Below, piece after piece: positions 44,015-52,578 of a stretch of 64,000 nucleotides of DNA. The position numbers were made by a program, and so were the translations under genes. A model generated the notes under the pieces. That model worked only from the letters and a program-made list of their open reading frames with translations. It did not search any database and had not been told where the DNA came from. Numbering within the stretch: the first letter of the stretch is position 1; each line of letters opens with the position of its first letter. This stretch comes from Chlorogloeopsis sp. ULAP01. GTDB lineage: Bacteria > Cyanobacteriota > Cyanobacteriia > Cyanobacteriales > Nostocaceae. The DNA lies in contig NZ_JAUDRH010000010.1 of the NCBI RefSeq assembly GCF_030381805.1, forward strand, positions 124,001 to 188,000. The letters run 5' to 3'.

Positions 44015-44115
44015 ATACCAATTTGAAAAAAGAATGCGACAAATAGATATTGTAGAGAAGTACCATGGCACGTCTCTACATCAGGATGTGTTGCAAATAT
44101 TTTTTGAATCGGTAT
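44015..44115. mobile_element. MITE-like element with terminal inverted repeats
   Basis: 101 bases. Left end ATACCAATTTGAAAAA and right end, read inward on the other strand, ATACCGATTCAAAAAA; the match continues imperfectly for about 22 bases. The centre holds a palindrome of the GAGACG family (44051-44080). Flanks share TAA, a possible short target duplication. No coding capacity, so it would depend on a transposase elsewhere. Confidence 0.6.
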
Positions 44116-44807
44116 AAGCTAAATCTTACTAGACATATCTTTTAATCTATTTTAACGGGTTGTAAAGTACTTTTTTAAGTTTACTATCCACTAACAAATT
44201 CTGATTTGCAAAACTTTCTATTTAGAGTTAATTTTAACTACTATCGAAAATTAATGTTGAAAATTTATTTTTACACAAAATTTATAGTAACTATATCATA
44301 ATTTTATATAACTCTATTCTCAAACTAGCTATTCTATGAGAACAAGCTCACTTTTTATCATCTTAAAAATCGAATAAGTAAAGCACATAAATTTATATAT
44401 GTTATATGTACAACTATATATATCAATATCTCATAGCAATTTACCTAGCTTTTAAAGCACCTTTTTTATAGTAACTGTAGTTTCTAATTTAAAATTTTTC
44501 TAATTTTGAATTCAATTGAATATTATCTCCATGAGTTTGCATATAAGTTGAGAATTTAGTTTTTTATTAAAAATCTTAATATTTTTGATTTTACATATTA
44601 ATATGTAAACTTTTACCAATTATATTGCACACGCAAAATATAAAAGCCTTAGTTTTAGCTTTTTACTTCCAGTTAAAAATAAATTAAATTAATGATGATA
44701 TGGGATCCGGTTTGATTACTTAAAAATCAGTCTAACGTACCTAACCCTTGAAAATGGTATGTTAAGCTACGCGATCACACATCCTACGTGTTTTTCAAAA
44801 ATTAAAT

Positions 44808-45848
44808 ATGAGTCCTATATTTGAGAATATATTTGAGAAGAGGAATATGATGAAAAAACAAATTTATAGTATTCATAAAATTCTAAACAAAGTAGAAAGA
44901 AAGCTAGCTCAATTTACTTCATCTTACATTTACAGAACTAAGCAAATTATTCATGTTAGGAAGCTACCTGTTATTTCTGAAATTGGTCGTCGTATTGTTC
45001 GCGAGCTTAATCGAGAAGGTGTTGCTGTTCTTCATTTAAGAGAGCTTCCATTTTCTTCTAATCTTTCACTTTTAAATGCTATGGAGAAGGCTGTCAAAGA
45101 TTTGCATGAAGCTTCTCCTGATTCTCCCAGATTGACTGAGTATCGTACAGGATTTGAGCATTGCATTCCAATCAATCCAACTAGAATTGCAATGTATTAT
45201 CCAGAGTTATTTTTATGGGGACTTGACGAACAACTACTTGATATTATTGAAAACTGTATTGGTCTTCCGCCTGCATATCATGGTGTGATTTTACGCAAAG
45301 AAATTGTTGATGGCCAGCAGGTAGGATCGCGAATATGGCATCAAGATCAAGACGATCGCAATATTATCCGAGTCAGCATTTATTTAAATGATGTTGATGA
45401 GAAAAGTGGTGCTTTTGAATATATTCCTCGAAGCCTAACTCCATCTATTCGTGCTTTTAAACACGGGCCAAATATTTTGGATGAACATATGGAGGAAGTG
45501 ATTCCTTCTTCAAAATGGAAGACTTGTACGGGAACTGCGGGTACGGTTGTTTTCGCTGCTGCTGCTAAAATATTTCATCACGGTAAAATGCCTTTAAAAG
45601 AGCGGATGGCGGCATCTTTTTACTATACTTCTAGAAATCCAAGCAATGAAAAATTATGCCGAGAGTTTAGCTTTCAATCAGGAATTCCATTTATCTTTCA
45701 ACCTTTGACAAAACGGCAGCGAGAGTGTCTTTGGAAATATCAGGAACTTCTACCCGATCAAAATGATTGTTTTATAAAAACCGAAGATAGTTTTTTGCTT
45801 AATAGCAAGTTAACTGCACTTGTGAACAAATCTCCATTTCTACTTTGA
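44808..45848 (+). CDS. phytanoyl-CoA dioxygenase (PhyH)-like Fe(II)/2-oxoglutarate oxygenase
   Basis: 346 residues; an internal ATG at 44850 is an alternative start. The iron facial triad is visible: HQD in RIWHQDQDDRN (~180) and the distal His in KIFHHGKMPL (~260), followed by KERMAASFYYTSR, whose Arg would bind 2-oxoglutarate. It probably hydroxylates a small metabolite; substrate unknown. It is isolated, AT-rich and preceded by long gene-free DNA. Its last 9 bases overlap the 3' end of the converging MFS gene. Confidence 0.74.
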   Translation: MSPIFENIFEKRNMMKKQIYSIHKILNKVERKLAQFTSSYIYRTKQIIHVRKLPVISEIGRRIVRELNREGVAVLHLRELPFSSNLSLLNAMEKAVKDLHEASPDSPRLTEYRTGFEHCIPINPTRIAMYYPELFLWGLDEQLLDIIENCIGLPPAYHGVILRKEIVDGQQVGSRIWHQDQDDRNIIRVSIYLNDVDEKSGAFEYIPRSLTPSIRAFKHGPNILDEHMEEVIPSSKWKTCTGTAGTVVFAAAAKIFHHGKMPLKERMAASFYYTSRNPSNEKLCREFSFQSGIPFIFQPLTKRQRECLWKYQELLPDQNDCFIKTEDSFLLNSKLTALVNKSPFLL

Positions 45849-47045
45849 GGGGCTAGCTGTAAAAGCCATAACTTGTTGTCTCATTACAATAAATATTATT
45901 CCCAGCACTAGCAAAAGTCCTCCTGCTAGAGAGTATGTCAAACCCAAGCCTACTTTTGCACTTATGGGTTGGCTAACGATAGGTGAGAGAAATTGCCCCA
46001 AAAATAAAGATGTAGAAAGCCCTCCTAAGGCACGTCCGCGCACAGCATCAGGAACGGCAGCAGATACCCACACTGTCATATTAGGCATGAGGAGTCCCAG
46101 TCCCATACCTGCAAAGCCTAAACCTAATAAAACTAGTGCATAGCTACTGGCTAAACCAATAATGGTGTAGCCGATGCCCATAAATACAAACATGATAGGT
46201 AAAATGCTGACAAAATCTAGTCTTGCTCTGACTCTACCGTAAGCCAAGGAGGCAAAGGCGCTAAAGAGGGTGGAAAAAGCGATCGCCATTCCGCTTTGTG
46301 TAGGTGTTGCATTGGTGAGGCGGCGCAGATAAAACGGTAGCTGCACGGGAATCAGGTAGAAGATAATCTGGCTGAGGACAGTAATACTAAAGATAAGTAC
46401 GAGTAAGTTTACAGGGATTGATGTATCACTACTCGCTTCACTATCTTGAATTGATGGGATTTTTGATATGCTACGGTTTGGTTCGTATATGTAAAAAATA
46501 ATTAGAGGTATTAGCAGCCATGCAAACAGATAAATTAAAAATGGTAAGCGCCAGTTTGCACTTGCTAGCGAACCGCCTACCGACAAGAAAACTACTCCTC
46601 CCAACCCCATGAAGGCTGCTTGCAAACCCATAAAGGTAGCACGAGCAGCGCCAATATAATAGTCTGCAATCAAAGTAGTGGCGCTAACCATAACTCCCGC
46701 CACTGCCAAACCCAGTAACGCACGCCCAGCGAGAATGGCAAACAAAGAATTGAGAACTAATCCAGAACCACCTGCAAAACCATAAAGTACAGCAGCAGCC
46801 AGTAGTAGTGGTTTGCGTCCCAGTCGATCTACAATTACGCCAGCGATGGGTGAACCAATGACGATAAATAAAGCAGGAAGCGTCAAAACTAGCTTTACCC
46901 AGAATTCTGCATTTGCCACGTCAGCAAATTGATCTTGCATCGCAGGTAGAGAAGGAGCGATCGTTGCACCTGCCATTACTGTTAAAGTGCTGGCAAGCAG
47001 TAGGGTAGCTTTGGTTAAGGTTGAGTTGGGATTAGAATTGCTCAT
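45840..47045 (-). CDS. MFS transporter, drug/metabolite exporter type
   Basis: 401 residues with about 12 membrane helices. Family motifs: the A-motif GVIVDRLGRKPLLLAAAV after helix 2, GRALLGLAVAGVMVS in helix 4, and APSLPAMQDQFADV at the first loop (DHA1-like). It probably exports a small organic compound in exchange for protons. Cytoplasmic-membrane protein. ATG start. The DinB remnant ends 24 bases upstream on the same strand. Confidence 0.87.
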   Translation of the reverse strand: MSNSNPNSTLTKATLLLASTLTVMAGATIAPSLPAMQDQFADVANAEFWVKLVLTLPALFIVIGSPIAGVIVDRLGRKPLLLAAAVLYGFAGGSGLVLNSLFAILAGRALLGLAVAGVMVSATTLIADYYIGAARATFMGLQAAFMGLGGVVFLSVGGSLASANWRLPFLIYLFAWLLIPLIIFYIYEPNRSISKIPSIQDSEASSDTSIPVNLLVLIFSITVLSQIIFYLIPVQLPFYLRRLTNATPTQSGMAIAFSTLFSAFASLAYGRVRARLDFVSILPIMFVFMGIGYTIIGLASSYALVLLGLGFAGMGLGLLMPNMTVWVSAAVPDAVRGRALGGLSTSLFLGQFLSPIVSQPISAKVGLGLTYSLAGGLLLVLGIIFIVMRQQVMAFTASPSK

Positions 47046-47068
47046 AAGTTTTTGGTAAAGTTTTCGCT

Positions 47069-47635
47069 CTAAGGAGCAATATCACTTTCACTAAAACCAA
47101 GTTTCATCAACTCCTCAGCGCGGTTTTGAGCATCGCCTTCTAGAAAGAATTCATCGAGTTGCGGAGGTGCAACCGCTGTTCCAGCTAACATTGCGTGTAC
47201 TTGTCCTCAATGGTGGATTTGGTGGACAAACAAATGTGTCAAAATTCGGTCAATACGGTCGAACATCACTCCATGCTTGCCTCGATCAAGAGCAATCTTG
47301 TCAGCAAGTCGTTCTGATGTCAAACCATCACAAAACTGAACCAGTCTTTTGTCTACAGCGGCTTGTGCTTCTTGAATTTCAATTACACTTCGGCAAGGAG
47401 TTGCATCGTTTAAAACAGACAATCCCAATCCAGCAACCTCTAAGACATCCAGGTAGTACCAATCCACGATCAGAATATGGTTCAGTGTCAGCAAGATTGA
47501 AGGAAAAAAGCTAGTTCTTATAGCTTCAAGCTCCGTTTGACTCAGCTTCGCACAAGCGTTTAACAGACGAAAATTTGACCATCTGTTATTGCGAGCCATA
47601 ATGCGAAAGTGTTTGACAAGAGTTGAATCATTCAT
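47069..47635 (-). pseudogene. DinB-family gene interrupted by an in-frame TGA
   Basis: From the ATG at 47635 the frame reads MNDSTLVKHFRIMARNNRWS..., typical of small DinB/YfiT-like metal-dependent proteins. At FVHQIHH the next codon is TGA (47207-47209). The same frame then continues GQVHAMLAGTAVAPPQLDEF and on to a TAG at 47069. The family normally has an Arg codon there (HHRGQ), so one C-to-T change would explain the stop. The metal-binding His residues lie before the stop, but about 45 residues are lost. Confidence 0.78.
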
Positions 47636-47796
47636 GGGAGTGTGCTTGTAGCAGTTGTAAAAGGAAGCTGACACCCTGAAGGGTGCAGCTACACGGACTA
47701 AGCCTGCGGAGGCAGGCTTAATTAGTCTGTGGGCTTATCCAAACCGTATTGAGACAACCCCCCTCAAACATCTAAATTACTGGCTTGAAAGCCTCC

Positions 47797-48510
47797 TCAC
47801 GCTGCTGCTGCTTCTTGGTAAGGAACGAAAGTTTTCTTGCTAGCGCCACAAATCGGGCAGTACCAATCCTCAGGAATTGCTTCAAAAGGTGTCCCAGGAG
47901 CAATGCTAGAATCGGGATCGCCCTCTACTGGGTCGTATATCATCGAACATTGACGACAAATCCATTTTTGGGTGGCAGGATCGCTACTTGCTGATTTGAC
48001 GGCAGGAGATTCACCTTGCAAAACATGGAGTGCCTCCGTATATTGACGGGCGTGATGATTTTCAATGTGTGTTAATAAACCAAAGTTGTGGGCAGCTTTG
48101 CGGAAGGTATCAGCGTGTTCGCGAGACTCTGCCTGTTGCGCTTCAAACTCAACTACAGCTTTATTATCGTGATCAGCACGTGCCTGCTCGGTGAATTCTG
48201 GGTACATGGTAGTGTACTCATAGGTTTCTCCTTCAATCGCTAGTTCTAAACAACGAGCAGCGATCGCTTTTTTTTGCTCTTCCGTCAGAGAAGCCATATC
48301 ACCCACTACTAACTCTGGATGCATGAGGCGAAAATGGGCAAAAGCGTGTTCTGTCTCTTGATTTGCCGTTTCCCGAAACAGCTTTGATAGTTCATTCATC
48401 CCTAACTGGCGAGTCACTTCTGCAAAGAACAGATACTTGCGATTTGCCATTGATTCTCCACCAAAAGCTTCGGCTAAGTTCTTGGCTGTATTGGAGTTAG
48501 ATAAATCCAT
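47797..48510 (-). CDS. rubrerythrin with C-terminal rubredoxin domain
   Basis: 237 residues. The four-helix diiron domain carries Glu/His ligands in GGESMANRKYLFFAE, ANQETEHAFAHF, EGETYEYTTMY and QQAESREHADTF. The C-terminal rubredoxin domain has WICRQCSMIYDP and WYCPICGASK. It reduces hydrogen peroxide in the cytoplasm. It stands near the Old Yellow Enzyme and MarR genes, consistent with an oxidative-stress group. ATG start. Confidence 0.93.
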   Translation of the reverse strand: MDLSNSNTAKNLAEAFGGESMANRKYLFFAEVTRQLGMNELSKLFRETANQETEHAFAHFRLMHPELVVGDMASLTEEQKKAIAARCLELAIEGETYEYTTMYPEFTEQARADHDNKAVVEFEAQQAESREHADTFRKAAHNFGLLTHIENHHARQYTEALHVLQGESPAVKSASSDPATQKWICRQCSMIYDPVEGDPDSSIAPGTPFEAIPEDWYCPICGASKKTFVPYQEAAAA

Positions 48511-48649
48511 TGTGTTCCCTCTTGTGAATCCACTTAAAGACTGCTTGTGAACATCAGTCTTTGAGCTAAAACGTACTCGTAACGAGTTTGTTTAAATCAT
48601 ATTATATGTACTTTTTACGAGTATGAGAAGCATAGATTCTTTTAAGAAA

Positions 48650-48700
48650 CAAGGTAGCCCCTATGAACTTCGTACATCACCAAGTATGAAAGAGGATTCT
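48650..48700 (+). repeat. interspersed ~50-bp repeat, copy 2
   Basis: AGCCCCTATGAAC, a variable centre TTCGTA, then CATCACCAAGTATGAAAG. Same scheme as copies at 15127-15182 and 50573-50627. Followed by CCCCTACACCC words also found after copy 1. Confidence 0.6.
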
Positions 48701-48771
48701 TTCCCCTACACCCCTACACCCTCTTTCCAGACAGAAGGAAAGAGGATTTGACTATTGCAGAGTAATTATTT

Positions 48772-49887
48772 CTAGGCAGGTTGCGCTTCTAGGAATGGAT
48801 AGTCGATATAACCTTTTTCCAAATCTTTCTCGCCGAAACCGTAAAAAGTTTTTGGATCTGGTGTGTTCAGGGCAGCATCTACTTGTAAGCGTTGAGGCAA
48901 ATCTGGATTTGCCAAGAATAGCTTGCCATAGGAAACCAAATCGGCATCACCGGAGGACAAAACCTCGTTACCTTTGAGCTTGTCGTAGCCGCCATTGGTG
49001 ATAATTGTGCCTTTATAAATGGGACGAAAAATTGGCAAGACGGGATTGAGAACTTCACGATTAGCTAAATCGACTTCATTTGGCTCCATTAAGTGAATGT
49101 AAGCCAGATTAAATTCATTGAGTGCAGCGATCGCATAGCTAAAGGTTGCCTTGGGATTTGAGTCTTTCATGCCGTAGAAAGTGTTACTGGGTGAGAGCTT
49201 AATGCCAAGACGGTTGCCTCCCCATACACTGCTGACAGCTTGTACTACTTCTAGTAAAAAACGAGCGCGGTTTTCAACAGAACCGCCGTATTCATCATCA
49301 CGTTGATTAGAGCCATCTTGAAGAAACTGATCTATTAAGTAACCAAAGGCTCCGTGTAACTCAACACCATCAAATCCTGCTGCCATTGCATTTTCTGCTC
49401 CTTGGCGGAACTGCTCGACAATTTTAGGGATTTCATGGGTTTCCAGAGCGCGGGGTGCTTCAAGATTAACTTTGCCAACGGGTGTATGTAACGTTCCTTC
49501 CGCAGCGATCGCGCTTGGTGCAACAGGTAACTCTCCATTCAGTAAGGAAGGATGCCCAACGCGCCCACTGTGCCATAATTGCAAGAAAATCTTTCCGTCT
49601 TTTGCATGAACTGCTTGTGTAACTTGCTTCCATGCCTCCACCTGTGCTTGAGAGTATATTCCCGGACAGTTCATGTATCCATTGCTCAGGGGAGATACCA
49701 TCGTGCATTCAGTAATAATTAATCCTGCGGATGCCCGTTGAGCATAATAACTTGCCATCAAACTGGTTGGAATTGAACCTACTGCCCGCAAGCGAGTCAT
49801 CGGTGCCATGACGATTCGGTTGGGCAAAGTATACGCCCCTAGCTGGATAGGCAAGAAAAGATTAGCGATTGAATCTAGAGCTTGCAT
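48772..49887 (-). CDS. Old Yellow Enzyme family alkene reductase (NemA-like)
   Basis: 371 residues, an FMN TIM barrel. Motifs: LPNRIVMAPMTRLRA at the N-terminus, FLQLWHSGRVGHP, GFDGVELHGAFGYLIDQFLQDGSNQRDDEYGGS, and SYGKLFLANPDLPQRL. It reduces activated alkenes and nitro compounds with NADPH, a detoxification role. Divergent from marR; the palindrome at 50112-50133 lies about 225 bases upstream of its start. Confidence 0.93.
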   Translation of the reverse strand: MQALDSIANLFLPIQLGAYTLPNRIVMAPMTRLRAVGSIPTSLMASYYAQRASAGLIITECTMVSPLSNGYMNCPGIYSQAQVEAWKQVTQAVHAKDGKIFLQLWHSGRVGHPSLLNGELPVAPSAIAAEGTLHTPVGKVNLEAPRALETHEIPKIVEQFRQGAENAMAAGFDGVELHGAFGYLIDQFLQDGSNQRDDEYGGSVENRARFLLEVVQAVSSVWGGNRLGIKLSPSNTFYGMKDSNPKATFSYAIAALNEFNLAYIHLMEPNEVDLANREVLNPVLPIFRPIYKGTIITNGGYDKLKGNEVLSSGDADLVSYGKLFLANPDLPQRLQVDAALNTPDPKTFYGFGEKDLEKGYIDYPFLEAQPA

Positions 49888-50111
49888 AGTCTAATCGTGT
49901 ACAAGTGATTTATCAGTACTGCACTTCGACTCTGTAGAGAGAAGGATTTTTATTGACGCTAAACACACTATCAAAATCAGCTTTGGTTATCTGCCTCCGT
50001 AACTCGTATCTTTGGAGTCGGCTTAATTCAGGTATTTGAATAAAAATTTACAGAACAATAGCTACTGTGTCTTTTCTATTCTTGCTAAAAATAGTCAGTT
50101 TTTGCGATACT

Positions 50112-50133
50112 TTTATTTAGTTGGCTAAATAAA
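50112..50133. promoter_or_regulatory. palindromic operator upstream of marR
   Basis: TTTATTTAG-TTGG-CTAAATAAA, a perfect 9-bp inverted repeat ending 9 bases before the marR start codon. Its 16-base core ATTTAGTTGGCTAAAT differs at only two central positions from the palindrome at 50780-50795. A likely self-repression site for the MarR protein. Confidence 0.62.
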
Positions 50134-50141
50134 TTGGTTCT

Positions 50142-50570
50142 ATGTCTTCTAAACCGATGCGAGAAACTATCGGCTACCTGATGGTGCTGGTTTCTAGAGC
50201 ACATCGCAATCTAGTCAGTGCGGCTCTGGCTGACTTAGGACTTTACCTTGGGCAAGAGATTTTACTGATGTACCTGTGGGAAAAGGACGGGTTAACTCAG
50301 TCTGAACTAGTCGAGCGTATGGAAATAGAACCCCCAACCCTAACCAAGATGTTGAATCGGATGGAAAGAAGCGGTTTATTGGAGCGTTGTCGCTGTCCGG
50401 AAGATGCTCGCTCCTACAGAGTTTTCTTGACGGAATCAGGACGCAGTCTACAAGAACCCGTCACTCAACTTTGGCATAACTTTGAAAAGCGGATCTTGGC
50501 TGATTTTACTCTTGAGGAGCAACTTTTGTTTCGTCGGTTGCTTCTGCAAGTCCGCAGCAATCTGGCTTGA
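50142..50570 (+). CDS. MarR-family transcriptional regulator
   Basis: 142 residues, all helical with a winged helix. HTH: LTQSELVERMEIEPPTLTKMLNRMERSGLLER. The wing reads RCRCPEDARS, with two Cys where the family more often has charged residues (R-x-D-PxDxRS). MarR proteins repress genes for stress or efflux and release on ligand or oxidation. Its place beside an Old Yellow Enzyme gene, and the operator in front of it, suggest control of electrophile or oxidant response (inference). Confidence 0.9.
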   Translation: MSSKPMRETIGYLMVLVSRAHRNLVSAALADLGLYLGQEILLMYLWEKDGLTQSELVERMEIEPPTLTKMLNRMERSGLLERCRCPEDARSYRVFLTESGRSLQEPVTQLWHNFEKRILADFTLEEQLLFRRLLLQVRSNLA

Positions 50571-50572
50571 GA

Positions 50573-50627
50573 AGAAGGCAGTCCCAATGAAACAACGTTT
50601 CATCGCCAGGCATGAAAAACCTCACCC
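50573..50627 (+). repeat. interspersed ~50-bp repeat, copy 3
   Basis: AGTCCCAATGAAACAACGTTTCATCGCCAGGCATGAAAA-type sequence directly after the marR stop. ATGAAAC-AAC-GTTTCAT makes a perfect 7-bp stem here. Runs into the nested palindrome at 50620-50678. Confidence 0.6.
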
Positions 50628-50678
50628 CGTTCTGTCGGACACCCCTCTCCTTGCTAAGGAGAGGGGCAGGGGGTGAGG
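50620..50678. repeat. nested palindrome after marR
   Basis: Outer arms CCTCACCCC/GGGGTGAGG and inner arms CCCCTCTCCTT/AAGGAGAGGGG with a 3-base loop. It can act as a transcription end, though no T tail follows. A familiar cyanobacterial spacer repeat. Confidence 0.6.
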
Positions 50679-50779
50679 TGACTTTCAAGTCAGAGGGCAG
50701 GAGGCAGAAGGAATAAGATTTTTATGCTTTGTTTTGTAATTAAATCACATAGGTATCTAATTTAATTTTTTTGAAGTTT

Positions 50780-50795
50780 ATTTAGCCGGCTAAAT
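50780..50795. promoter_or_regulatory. palindromic operator upstream of the crp-type gene
   Basis: ATTTAGCCGGCTAAAT, a perfect 16-base palindrome 25 bases before the start codon at 50820. Fourteen of 16 bases equal the core of the marR operator (50115-50130), so the same protein probably binds both. Confidence 0.6.
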
Positions 50796-50819
50796 GTTTT
50801 AGCGATCGCAGGAGGTTGT

Positions 50820-51434
50820 ATGGATTTGTTAACACTGGATAGTTTACCGCCACAGTTGCGGCAACTCATTTCATGTAGAAATTTAGAACCAGGAGAAGTT
50901 CTTTTTCAGCAAGGAGACGAAGCAATTGCTTTTTTTGTAGTCGAAACGGGGCGATTGAGACTGGTACGTTATAGCAGTGATGGCAAAGAAGTGACTTTTC
51001 AAATTACTCGCTCTGGAGAAAGTTTGGCAGAAATGGCGCTATTTTCAAATATTTACCACTGTGCTGCTGTAGCAGAGGTGTCTTCACGAGTGATTGTTTA
51101 TCCTAAGCAGCCACTTTTATCAGCATTGCGCAACTATCCTGATCTCGCTGAAGATTTTATGGCAATGCTAATCGGAAAAATTCACGATTTAAAGGTGCGC
51201 TTGGAATTACAGCATATCCGGGCGGCGCATGAACGAGTATTACGATACTTGCGGTATATAGCCGATCCTACCGAACAAACAGTGGTGACTTTTGATCGCC
51301 CTCTCAAGGATATTGCTGCAGATATAGGTTTGACACCAGAAACTCTTTCCCGTGCCTTGGCTCGCCTAGAGCGAGAAGGAAAAATCAGGCGATCGCGACT
51401 ACAAATTTTGCTTCAGAATTCATCTGCGGCTTGA
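50820..51434 (+). CDS. Crp/Fnr-family transcriptional regulator
   Basis: 204 residues. N-terminal cyclic-nucleotide-binding fold (~10-120, FQQGDEAIAFFVVETGRLRL..., SGESLAEMALFS), a dimerisation helix, and the C-terminal HTH (LKDIAADIGLTPETLSRALARLEREGKI). There are no Fnr-type Cys clusters. The cAMP phosphate-binding signature (GE-x(n)-R) is only partly kept, so the ligand is unclear. A palindrome shared with marR precedes it, linking both regulators. Confidence 0.88.
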   Translation: MDLLTLDSLPPQLRQLISCRNLEPGEVLFQQGDEAIAFFVVETGRLRLVRYSSDGKEVTFQITRSGESLAEMALFSNIYHCAAVAEVSSRVIVYPKQPLLSALRNYPDLAEDFMAMLIGKIHDLKVRLELQHIRAAHERVLRYLRYIADPTEQTVVTFDRPLKDIAADIGLTPETLSRALARLEREGKIRRSRLQILLQNSSAA

Positions 51435-51597
51435 TTGTAATCAAGGGAATATGCAACAAAAAAATATACTATATTTTCAGTTTTCAATAATGTCTTGCTA
51501 ATTAAGAATTGCTTAAGCTTTGATTAAGAATGGGCAAGACTGCGATCGCGATGTATGTCTTTTCATGTATGTCTTTTCAAATTGTGCTTGTAACTAT

Positions 51598-52509
51598 ATG
51601 CTGAGTTGCCAAAAATTAGAGCAAGAAGAAACTTTACTAATTGATTTTCAACAGAAAGATGCTTCATTTGAACTATTTCCCAAACCACCTGTTCTTAGTA
51701 GTCACAATTCTGGATGGAGTGGAATTCACTTCGAGTTTCATCACCAGCCTAGTCATGATACTCCAGAACACCGTTTGACAATGCATACTGTTTGTATTGC
51801 CTTCAACTCTACTCCTTCAGAACGATGGTTTGATGGATATAGACAAACCGAATACCAAACAGTGGGAGCAACAGCGATTATTCCTGTTGGAACACTTCAC
51901 CGTTCCCTTTGGTTTCAAGATGTACAATTCATGTTTGTAGCAATTGCTCCCGAACTTTTGATAAATTTAGGTGCAGAAGTAAATTTACCTGAAGATATTG
52001 AACTTATTCCTCAGTTTGCAACGAAAAAAGACCCACTTATTCAAGGCATATTTTTAGCTTTTAGAGATGAGATAGAATCAATCAATCAAGGTAATAACTT
52101 GTATATTGAGCAACTAAAAACAACATTAGTTATTCATTTATTAAAGAAATATTGTGTTAAACAACCTCATATATTGATTTATAAAGATGGGCTACCCAAA
52201 TACAAGTTACGACAAGCACTTGAGTACATTAACACCCATCTTAACGAAGATATTAAATTAGCTGATTTGGCTGGAGTCGTTGGTATGAGTCAATTCTATT
52301 TTGTACGCCTTTTTAAACATTCAATGGGTGTTACACCTTATCATTATGTAATTCAGCAACGAGTAGAACTGGCAAAGCAATTATTGAAGCAAGGTAAAGT
52401 GACAATTACTGATATTGCATTGCAGTGTGGTTTTGCTAATCAAAGTCATTTTACGAGGCATTTTCGTCAACTGACAGGAGTTACACCCAAGGCATATCAA
52501 AAGCAATAG
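51598..52509 (+). CDS. AraC-family transcriptional regulator
   Basis: 303 residues from the ATG at 51598; the frame is open to a TTG at 51520, but the additional residues (Cys-rich, odd) look non-coding. The N-terminal ~180 residues form an AraC-type ligand-binding region (HRLTMHTVCIAFNS, GATAIIPVGTLHRSLWF). The C-terminal double HTH is complete: LADLAGVVGMSQFYFVRLFKHSMGVTPYHYV and TDIALQCGFANQSHFTRHFRQLTGVTPKAY. Target unknown. It follows the crp-type gene in the same direction. Confidence 0.86.
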   Translation: MLSCQKLEQEETLLIDFQQKDASFELFPKPPVLSSHNSGWSGIHFEFHHQPSHDTPEHRLTMHTVCIAFNSTPSERWFDGYRQTEYQTVGATAIIPVGTLHRSLWFQDVQFMFVAIAPELLINLGAEVNLPEDIELIPQFATKKDPLIQGIFLAFRDEIESINQGNNLYIEQLKTTLVIHLLKKYCVKQPHILIYKDGLPKYKLRQALEYINTHLNEDIKLADLAGVVGMSQFYFVRLFKHSMGVTPYHYVIQQRVELAKQLLKQGKVTITDIALQCGFANQSHFTRHFRQLTGVTPKAYQKQ

Positions 52510-52578
52510 AACCAATTAAGTCTTTTGATTGTGTAATTTTAGGCGATCGCTAACAAAATTATCTGTTGATTTCAGTTA

